Shown here: positions 57,401-64,000 of the stretch, piece by piece
Numbering within the stretch: position 1 is the stretch's first letter
Layout of the letters: each line of letters starts with the position of its first letter
Source: Melieria omissa
Lineage: Eukaryota > Arthropoda > Insecta > Diptera > Ulidiidae
Direction: 5' to 3'
Length of the DNA stretch: 64,000 nt
NCBI GenBank assembly: GCA_963971225.1
Contig: OZ020269.1
Span: 19,342,921 to 19,406,920, forward strand
Made by a program: the position numbers and the translations under genes
Notes under the pieces: generated by a model
What the model was told of the DNA's origin: nothing
The model's database searches: none
What the model saw: only the letters and a program-made list of their open reading frames with translations

Positions 57401-60400
57401 ACAAACCACAAGACAGGCCTTAACGAAATCATGCACAATCCAAAGGCAATTTTTCGAATTGGCTGACAAGCACACTTAACGATTTACATACCCACACAGA
57501 AGAGTAAGCTTCTTGTATTTGTGAGTATGTGTGCGTGTGCAGATGAGCGCTTTATTTTTATAGTCTTTAATCAAGAAACCAACATTCGGCTATCAATCAG
57601 CAGGATCCAACAGCCGCCGAGAAATAGTGGCCAACAATGACACGGACAAAGACAGCAAATCAACTGGAAATACACTAAACAAAGCAAGAATCTTGCCTCA
57701 AAATCAATCATAAAAAGCAAGAAAAAAGAAACCCAAAAATAATTCACAGCCCAAGAAGAATGCCATTTGTGCTGATTGTGAAAATTTGTGATGTGCTCGC
57801 GAAAAGCCACAATGAATGAGTACTTTTGTGCGCTGGTGCAGGCCGATTGTGGCGAAAGTTTGATGGGGAAAGTTTTGGATGACGCTGAGTGTTGATTTAA
57901 TTCATCAATACTAATGTGCGGCAACTGGCCTACAAAAAATGTACTACAACAAAAGAAATAAAAAAAAATTAAGGGAATGTCATGAACGTCATGTTAGGTG
58001 CGGCGAAAGTCAAAATCTCATTAATGTCTTCAGAGGACAATTAGGATTGAAAGTTTGATGAAAGAATATTGAAAGGGGGATACTGTATTTCTTCTCTTCG
58101 ACATAAGAAATGCAAGCTACGAATTTTAGAATTTATGAGATAAAATTATTCATTACAAAAAGACTGATGTATTGAAGAATTAAATTAAATGAGTTCAATG
58201 CCTAAAACATGAAATTCGCAGCATTAAATTTTTGAGTACCAAATTGTTGACGGCCACACACATCACGATTGCAATTATGCCACATTCAAAAACTGAACAA
58301 GTTGGCGCAAAATCGAACACTAATCATTTGTGTGAGGCTAAATGTTGATGCAATCACGTGCGACCAATTGAATGAATTGCCGACGGTTTTACATTTAAGT
58401 GAGAACATTTAAGTGAAGGTCGTCAAATTCGGCGCCCAAATCGCAAAACAATTACCGAATTTGCAATCAAGAGAGCCGAGAGCCATGAAGTGCCATTGTT
58501 TTATTTTCTAGTATTTAGGTTACCAAATGTACCAGCAATAAATTTGCAATTGGGTTTTCGAAGTTTAATTGCATTCAGTGAAAGTGTAAAAATATAAACG
58601 TGCGAAAGTTTAGCAATACGAGTATGTAGACATTTATGTATGTAATTTTATGCAAAAAGCGACTGTATGCAGTGGAATGAATCGAACATCTGCTGTGCTG
58701 TCCATTACTACACCAACGACGGCTAAGGACTCTTGGGGCCAGGATCCTTCATAGGCTCGCTTAAATAGCTGTTGCACCGGTACGGTTCGACACAGTTTCA
58801 TTGACAAGACCAAATGGTTCCCAAAAGATCTCATCGGAAACCAGATACAGGGTACACAAAAGACAGGGAAGGGCACCGAAATCTAAAATAAAGCAAATTC
58901 CAATGGACCCAACATGGTCTCCGAGTGAAAGTGCGGGCTGCACACATCTTTTCTATAACCTATCCTAATCTAAACCTAAAGAAATGCTTTTATGGATATA
59001 ATTTATAATGAGATGTCAAATATAAATGTGTTTTTAATTTTGAAATATTTGACTATATATTTGTTGATTCCATAACTAAGAGCGAAGTGTGGAATTTACT
59101 GTTATTGCAGATATCGCACACGCACTACAAAAGTGACACAACTCAAAATTTTTCATTTTCGGGTTTATGTGTTAATACTGTGCACAATGCATAAATCTAC
59201 GAATCAGCAAAAGCTCAGTATATTTTGTTGTTGTTAACTGTTGCAAAAATACAGTTAGGTCTCTTTTCATGTCAGAAGTTTGATGCTATTTGACTGCTGC
59301 AGCTCAATGCAAAAGAGTCCTAACTCAAATTGTGTCACTTTTGACGAAATAAATTTTTGTTAAAGTTAATTTTAAGCAAAATTCTGACAATTTTTGTACA
59401 TATTTTTAATTATTAAAATTAATTATGAATTTTCAAAATTTTTCTTTCAACTTTTTAACTGTCATTTTTATTAAATTCAGAAAAAGTGGCATAACTTGAA
59501 ATAATTCGGTAATTATTGAATTTAAATATCATCAAAACAGTCACAACTCAAAGTTTTGGATTTTCTAGTGTAAAATTGAAAAAAATTCTTGTAACTTATC
59601 ATAAAGCATAAGTAAGGTTTTTCTACTAAACGGTCTAACGTTATTTAAAAAAAATGTTTATTTAGTTCAAAAAGTTTTTTGCGTTTCCTGAAAAATCAAA
59701 AATTTGGAGTTGTGTCACTTTTGTTGTGCGTGTGCGCTATTGTTTAAGAAAGATTTTAATATTATAGTTAGTTACACTTGATTAAATGTTTAAAATTATT
59801 TTAAAGTGTCGATTTTTTTTTATAACTTAAAAGGAAGAATGATTTTTGTTTGGAACACTTTTCAGTGATAAGAAAATATCTTAGGAGAAAAATATTTAAC
59901 ATTCAGCAGTTAACGCTTAGCAGCTAATATTGCCACCGCAATGTGAACTCACCTGATTGCCAACGACGCCCACACCGCACGCTGTCGACACTTGATCCTG
60001 TCCAAACCAAACGGCGGCAATGCGCGACGGCAGCGACAGCAGGAAAACCTATGAAGCGAGCAGTATGGAAGCATTGGCGATAATGTTGTCTATGGTTGGA
60101 TGGAGGAGGAGCGGGCTTACACACGTTTGACGCCGAAGCAACAGACTGCCCGACGAATGCGAGATCAAAGAGATGCGGATGCGCAGCAAACATCTTAATC
60201 CAACAGGCCAGACAAGTGCCAAACATGCCCGTCAAAGCTGTGTTTCGCAAACCCTAAAATTAATATGCAACTACATGAAATCTATATCTATCTACGAGTA
60301 TCTAAAACCGAAATGTAGCTAATAAAATAAATAATAATATAAATTATATCAGTAATTAAATCAAAAACAGTTTAATTTTTTTAATGAGATTTTCAAGATT

Positions 60401-63400
60401 TAATTATTACAATATTTTATTAAACCTCAAAATTGGTGTGATACTAAAATCTCAAAATGTTCAAAATAGAACAAATATGTAAATTGTTAAAAAAATAACA
60501 ATGTGATAACAGCTACGCACCACTTTATCGAGAAACCAACTGGCCGGCAAAATCAATGGAATATAAGGTAACATAAAAATCATGGAGGTCCAGTCCACAT
60601 AAGTTTCACTGACGCCGTAGTATCTGAAACGAATGAAATAATCTACAAATTACAATAGATATTTGCTTTAAAGTAACACAATTTTTTGTGTGCTGTTTAA
60701 ATCTGTGTTTGTATATTCAGTGGTTCTCTTTTCGCTTCAGTCAAAGGTAGACTTAATCCCTGAAGCGAGAATGTTGTCGTCTACGTACAAAGTTTTAAAA
60801 AATCGTTTTTTTTACATAATTTTCATTTGGAAGACGTGAGGAATGTTATTTCCAAAAGATTTGGGTAAACTCTTCACGGTTATTGAGCTGTAGAGCATTG
60901 AGCACGCTCGCTCACGGTGTTTCCGCACGCGCACTGTGAACTTTAAACGCATTTTCCCTAAAGTCGTATTTATCTAATTTACTTGCACGATTTTAAGAAA
61001 AGTTGTACACGCATCGATTCGATTTCTTTTTTTACTTGCTCAGAAAACATGTCGCTATGATTAGACACGAGCTTTTGACAAAATATTGTTTTTTTATTAT
61101 AACAGGCAATAAACATTTGAAAAAAAGGGAAAAACCTTTTTTTTCAAAAATGTCCATCATTTCGAGATTTTTGAATTTTACAAAAAGCTCGTGTCTAAGT
61201 ATAGCTGATGTAATATCAATTATAAATTAGTTTCATTTGTTGTTGTAGGTTACGTGATTGGCCCAAAATCGTGTAGGGAAATTGATATCAAAATTCTGAT
61301 GAAGGCACGTTCAAGGTCATCCTACACTCGAATATGTAGAAATATAATTTTTATGACCTTGCCTCTTGAAAGATTACGATTAAATAAACAAAAAATAGTG
61401 AGTGAATATCTTTTTTCGTTCCTTCGTAATAAATGTTGAAAAACAGGCTCGAAAATCGGGCCCCCTTAAGGCTAAAACACATAAACGGCGTCGCTTCAAT
61501 ACGTCACTTCATTTGCTTTGACAAATTGATTTCAACATTACTAAGCACTATGCCAAAAATGACAAATACTTTTTTATTTTAGAAGTTTATGGGCTGGCTG
61601 CTTCGTTAACCCTTTCGACACCGAATTTTACCCTATGTCTCGATATAACTTTTTAGTATTTAAATCATGAAACACTTGTCTAATGTAGTGGTACCACGTA
61701 CCCACTTATGCCAACATTAATAACTCATGCTACACTCGAGCGCATATGTGCCAAAGTGTCAAATAGCACCACGCGCACGGCACAAGCGACACTCAAGTGG
61801 CTTAGCCAGCGGCGTGCCATCCGACACCATTGACCGCAGTGCAGTGTCCCACATATGGAACATGCACTGATCGGCACTCTGTGTGATGTCACCTACCGCA
61901 GGGCAATAGCACTTGAGGAAAAGTGCTGCATCGACTGAAAGGGTCCCGTGACGCTGATTGGTCACTCTTCCGCGACATTGGAAATTCGGGCGGAGCATTG
62001 GAAATGCTCAGTAGTATAACAGTTATGTTTTTTAGTATTTAAGACCTTGTTTTTCCGAAATAAAACCAGCTTTATGACATGAGGCAAACTGTTCGTTTCC
62101 TTCACTGAAATACTGCTCAAAACGTCTTCTTTCTAGCCAACAGCAACTGGCGCGGCTCGCCCATAATAAGCCAACCCGAACTGCCAATTACTTGACTATC
62201 TCGGACTATACACTTTTCCACCACATGGCGATCCTGCCGACCAAACCTGCAACAGACTAAGCTGCCGACCAAACTTGCAACAGGCTAACCCGCCGATTTC
62301 ACCAATACCGATCCTGCAAACACGAACTGACCAACACTGGTCCCAACCGAAAAACATTTCCACTGGTATCTCTGTTCTCACACAAAAATCCATCATCAAA
62401 AATGACAAGAATCAGACTAGACTTATCTGATTACGACTTTGAAATCATATACAAACAAGGAAAAATCAACACAAATGCAGATGCCTTATCACGCATCAAA
62501 ATTGACAGCGACACACTAAAGGCAATGATCCCAACACAGGAAAATGACATAAATGATGGCAAACAAAAGGAAATACTGGCAATTACAAGGAGTAAGGCAG
62601 CAACAGCAAGAGCAAAAGAAAATAGCATGCACGCGACAATAGGAAGGACATATCTCAGGATCCTGCGCAACTCTACATATGTGGAGGGAATGTACCTCTA
62701 TGAACGACGTGAAGAACATGAGAAGATTGAAGTTTGAAATAAAAGAAAAGCATCGGCCGATGATACATATTGACAATTATGAAGTGTGCACAAGACATTT
62801 GAAGTCGCCACGCCTTTTTGTTGGAGTTCTAGAGCTAGTTTACTTTTGAACAATTTTAGCTTAAAACGGATAAAATAAATTTTGTATCAATATTTTTTAA
62901 TTTTATTTTTTTAATTTTATTTTATTTATTTAATATTTATGGAAAAATATAAAATTATCACTTTTTGATTTTATTTAACCATTATTAAAGAAACAGGGTT
63001 TTGATCGAACGCGCCTTATTCGTAGACTTCAATTAGAACACAAACTTTTCCTGATATCGTTGCAAATTATTGGAAATTATTTCGAGGATAACAGTAAAAT
63101 TCTTGTAATTTGCGTTGAATTCACTTCTAAAAATATTGATTTGTTGGTTTCTACTTAAATTAAACCCATAAATCAATCATAGCTTTTGCTATAAGATGAC
63201 AAATAGGTGAAGTTGCTCTCAGCCAACTATGGGGTCAAAAGGGTTGAAATAAATTGAAGGAATCAAATAAAAATTCAAACTATGAGAGAGCATTTACGCC
63301 AAGCTCTGTGACACATATCAGTCACCAGTGATATGTCTGTGGCTGGGATACTTGCTGCCCTTTTTTAAATGTCTGATATTTTATAATTAAAAAAATTTTA

Positions 63401-63964
63401 TCAATATTACTGCTTCAGTAGAGATTATCGGATCGTGTGTTGCATGAGTGAGCACATAAAAACAATTAGTTCATGTAATAACGTAGCACAAACACATTTC
63501 CAGTATGAAAACAAGTTCGAAAACCACGACAACTGATGCAGTGTGGTTGTGTTTGGTCCAAAAGTTCATTGGATCGTTGGCGTCATTCATTCTTTTTTCT
63601 GTGTTTTACAGCGTGAAAATTTGCTGCTTTTGATTTTCTAGTGGACCAGCAAAACAGTCCAAGAAGAATTTCAGTTAACACTGGCACATATGGACACTAT
63701 TCAAAGCCAAAACAAAAACATTGAATTCCCTAATGTCAATTTAGTCTTCAAATTTCGTACTTATTCTCCAACAATATTGGCATATTTCAGTTATTGTGCT
63801 CAACAGATGCCATAAGACGCACATAGACGGTGACATATGACTCACTTTAGAACAATGTTGTAGATGATGGTGAACTGTGTCCAGTGCAAGGAATTCAGGG
63901 CTGAAGAAACAGAGAACAGAAACAACACCACCCAGCGACGTTTGTACACTCTATACTCGGCCAT
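41639..63964 (-). CDS. FLVCR-like (SLC49-type) major facilitator transporter, nine exons, 427 aa
   Basis: Minus-strand exons are 63964-63846, 60623-60521, 60253-60125, 60048-59953, 47649-47508, 47407-47235, 47091-46967, 44163-44053 and 41924-41639 (stop). Phases agree throughout. It begins [20 protein letters not shown] and runs through [91 protein letters not shown] and [18 protein letters not shown], the conserved course of the FLVCR/SLC49 family with about 12 membrane segments. Vertebrate members carry heme or choline across membranes; the substrate here is unknown. At 427 aa it lacks the long cytoplasmic tails of the vertebrate proteins. The start ATG lies 37 bp from the window edge, so upstream UTR exons are out of view. 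Intron 4 is 12.3 kb. A broken tandem copy follows downstream. Confidence 0.92.
42105..42570. repeat. CTA/TAC trinucleotide tract with a 141-bp higher-order unit
   Basis: The block is almost entirely (CTA)n. Interrupted segments such as TTCTGCTACTTTTAAGTACT recur at exactly 141 bp spacing (42190 against 42331; 42220 against 42361), giving two near-identical long units before a pure CTA run. It lies in intron 8 of the FLVCR-type gene. Confidence 0.9.
42575..43278 (-). mobile_element. Truncated non-LTR element: RNase H to C-terminus
   Basis: On the minus strand 43260-43140 reads [12 protein letters not shown], an RNase H motif. From 43119 a 184-codon frame contains [20 protein letters not shown] and [20 protein letters not shown], the zinc-knuckle tail of R1/LOA-type ORF2s. 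The family is diverged from the full-length element nearby. Confidence 0.7.
43279..43620 (-). mobile_element. 5'-truncated LOA-type 3' end
   Basis: The minus strand reads [20 protein letters not shown], then a 3' UTR with CCGAGTGGAAGTG and a terminus in repeated CCTAA units, as in the full-length element. It abuts the 42575-43278 fragment. Confidence 0.7.
44619..46028 (-). mobile_element. Degenerate mariner, interrupted by a LOA-type fragment
   Basis: Inverted ends CGAGGGCAGTTTG..AAG.CAGTGACTTTT occur at 44619 (plus) and 46028 (minus), with TA on each side. The minus strand still encodes mariner pieces: N-terminal helix-turn-helix (45537-45226), [20 protein letters not shown] with the first catalytic Asp, and eroded [14 protein letters not shown] with the third. 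The HDNxPxH region is missing and frames shift. It is a non-functional copy in intron 7 of the FLVCR-type gene. Confidence 0.8.
45654..45973 (-). mobile_element. 320-bp 5'-truncated LOA-type fragment nested in the mariner
   Basis: It is flanked by an exact 10-bp duplication ATTTAAAGTT (45644-45653 and 45974-45983). The minus strand reads [29 protein letters not shown], close to the C-terminus of the intact ORF2, then the 3' UTR and CCTAACC-type tail. It is 5'-truncated just before CRSC, typical of target-primed reverse transcription. Confidence 0.85.
46029..46966. other. Intron sequence, nothing recognised
   Basis: Short ORFs in both strands carry no domains. A short TG-rich run lies near 46196. 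Confidence 0.4.
47741..48240. mobile_element. TTAA-flanked MITE (500 bp), complete copy
   Basis: TTAACCCTTTCGACCCC at the left is the exact inverse of the right end. A second copy of the same family in opposite orientation lies at 61606-63248. It is non-coding. Confidence 0.85.
48630..48930 (+). mobile_element. Decayed mariner-superfamily transposase 3' end
   Basis: One frame reads [19 protein letters not shown], with the third catalytic Asp context of Tc1/mariner-type transposases. Frameshifted coding remnants follow, and the relic ends GAACACCCTG-TA like the terminus of this family. The 5' half is not recognisable. Confidence 0.6.
49168..49669. mobile_element. Mariner-type MITE (TACAGGG termini)
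   Basis: CAGGGTGTCATAAAATTGTACGG at the left mirrors GGGACTCCCTG at the right, each flanked by TA. It shares CAGGGTGT termini with the 48630-48930 relic. It is non-coding. Confidence 0.55.
49988..50653. mobile_element. TTAA-flanked, almost fully palindromic element (666 bp)
   Basis: The two halves are near-perfect reverse complements. The left arm carries TTAACCCATTAAGCCCTGAA, TCAGGCACGTTTTCAGCTTG and GTGGCATAGGATGTTCACCT; the right arm has the inverse of each in reverse order. The loop lies around 50260-50340. TTAA bounds both ends. The 76-aa ORF on the left arm has no domain. A transcript would fold into one long hairpin. Confidence 0.85.
50654..52060. other. Intron sequence, nothing recognised
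   Basis: AT-rich and without domain-bearing ORFs, paired termini or RNA genes that I could see. Confidence 0.4.
52061..52245. repeat. (AGAAT)37 microsatellite
   Basis: Thirty-seven pentamers in a row with a single substitution (one CGAAT unit). It directly abuts the 3' side of a non-LTR fragment, so it may have grown from that element's tail. Confidence 0.97.
52246..52640 (-). mobile_element. Decayed non-LTR retrotransposon 3' coding end
   Basis: On the minus strand, shifted frames give [11 protein letters not shown] (GHCRLR-type motif) and then [20 protein letters not shown], typical of the region after the zinc knuckle of ORF2. A relative lies at 12530-12660. The 3' side ends in the ATTCT repeats. 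Confidence 0.6.
52641..53567. other. Intron sequence, nothing recognised
   Basis: No coding or repeat structure noted apart from short TA/CA-rich runs near 53040-53100. Confidence 0.4.
53568..53657 (+). pseudogene. Tc1-type transposase C-terminal relic
   Basis: The frame reads [20 protein letters not shown] followed by IKAQGGYLE and a stop, resembling the end of Tc1-like transposases (CIKAKGG). The rest of the gene is absent. Confidence 0.45.
53862..56300. repeat. 21-bp minisatellite array (about 110 units) with inverted ends
   Basis: Each unit is an almost constant TTTCTGAAATT plus a 10-bp variable half: GAATTTACGC, GCTTTTACGG/C, AAATTTATAT or GCTGTTACGC. Higher-order structure is visible: a landmark AAATATGATATATAT recurs 1084 bp apart (54641 and 55725) in matching context. 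At the left edge two units are inverted (TTTCAGAAAGCGTAAAAACA). That edge, with AAGTTCGA outside it, mirrors the right edge (TTCTGAAATAGAACTTGAAAAGG). As 21 bp is seven codons, local ORFs repeat FLKLNLR or, on the other strand, ISESVKA; these are artefacts of the repeat. Confidence 0.95.
56301..58655. other. Intron sequence, nothing recognised
   Basis: AT-rich. Small ORFs lack domains, and no paired element ends were seen. Confidence 0.4.
58656..58982 (+). mobile_element. 5'-truncated LOA-type 3' end
   Basis: A forward frame reads [17 protein letters not shown], matching the ORF2 tail of the full-length element. CTCCGAGTGAAAGTGCGGGC and a CCTA-rich tail follow (CTATCCTAATCTAAACCTAA). It is the only relic in the FLVCR-type introns in antisense orientation to the gene. 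Confidence 0.7.
59113..59740. mobile_element. MITE with about 38-bp inverted ends
   Basis: GCACACGCACTACAAAAGTG at the left is mirrored by CACTTTTGTTGTGCGTGTGC at the right, and ACACAACTC.AAATTTTT continues the match. An extra internal GTGTCACTTTTG copy lies near 59335. It is non-coding; the flanks resemble ATA on both sides but the duplication is uncertain. Confidence 0.65.
60254..60520. other. Intron 2 of the FLVCR-type gene
   Basis: AT-rich intron with no further features. Confidence 0.6.
61061..61198. mobile_element. Small inverted-repeat element (138 bp)
   Basis: TTAGACACGAGCTTTTGACA at the left mirrors ACAAAAAGCTCGTGTCTAA at the right. The core is T-rich. Superfamily unknown. Confidence 0.55.
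61684..62777 (+). mobile_element. Ty3/gypsy-like LTR retrotransposon fragment, internally deleted
   Basis: The left part (about 61684-62144) looks like an LTR. It starts TGTAGTGGTACCACG, carries AATAAA at 62059-62064, and ends near AGCCAACA. A short leader and a small piece of pol follow; gag, protease, most of reverse transcriptase, integrase and the second LTR are missing. Borders are approximate. Confidence 0.6.
62402..62737 (+). pseudogene. Gypsy-type Pol fragment (RNase H end)
   Basis: The start [20 protein letters not shown] followed by [11 protein letters not shown] is the end of the RNase H domain in Ty3/gypsy polyproteins. About 80 residues of linker towards integrase follow. No catalytic domain is complete, so it is not functional. 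Confidence 0.7.
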
Positions 63965-64000
63965 TGCTTGATGTTGCCGTGATTATTGTCTAACTGGCTT

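Larger units (their letters stand above)
61606..63248. mobile_element. Second copy of the TTAACCCTTTCGACCCC MITE, split by an LTR fragment
   Basis: 61606-61675 matches one terminus of the 47741-48240 element in reverse orientation (TTAACCCTTTCGACACCGAA, AAATCATGAAAC). 62778-63248 matches the rest in order (GAAGTGTGCAC, GAGTTCTAGAGCTAG, TTTCGAGGATAACAGTAAAA). The roughly 1.1 kb between is a later insertion. Confidence 0.8.

Overview
This is a eukaryotic (insect) window. Protein-coding genes are split by short GT-AG introns, and the gaps are filled with transposon debris. The genes look like those of higher flies. An anillin gene begins MDPFTQRMLEKAEQR and a Vps13 carboxy-terminus is present; the repeats include mariner, Tc1, LOA-type non-LTR and gypsy-like elements and MITEs. 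A brachyceran fly, possibly a tephritid, is my inference. There are no bacterial features.

Layout. (1) 1-2307 (+): the last seven exons of Vps13 (lipid-transfer protein). (2) 3446-10206 (-): a three-exon PH-domain protein (690 aa) that converges on Vps13. Its 4.6 kb first coding intron holds a nested TTAA/Tc1 MITE and an apparently intact mariner. (3) 10.2-21 kb: a poorly coding region with CAA/CAG-rich 5'-UTR-like sequence, one short candidate exon and several repeats. (4) 21023-21968 (-): a two-exon homologue of human C18orf21, with a split zinc ribbon. (5) 24144-33783 (+): the complete 12-exon anillin gene (scraps), predicted at 1339 aa; its 4 kb ninth intron contains a MITE and a Helitron 3' end. 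(6) 34440-41527 (-): a tandem FLVCR-type pseudogene, split by a full-length 5.54 kb non-LTR retrotransposon with both ORFs open and a perfect 12-bp target duplication. (7) 41639-63964 (-): a nine-exon FLVCR/SLC49-type transporter (427 aa) spread over 22 kb. Its introns carry a 141-bp higher-order CTA repeat, a mariner with a non-LTR fragment nested in it, TTAA-flanked MITEs, a 666-bp almost fully palindromic element, an (AGAAT)37 tract, a 2.4 kb array of 21-bp units bounded by inverted repeats, and a gypsy fragment inserted in a MITE.

The cellular genes do not form a pathway. They are an ordinary euchromatic series: Vps13 (membrane lipid transport), a PH adaptor, a probable RNase MRP-type zinc protein, anillin (cytokinesis) and an FLVCR-like solute carrier. 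The most unusual content is the repeat layer: at least six elements bounded by TTAA (piggyBac-like target sites), several nested insertions whose order can be read directly, and the 21-bp array that appears to have grown inside a foldback-type element.

All splice sites and family names were read by eye. No database search was possible.
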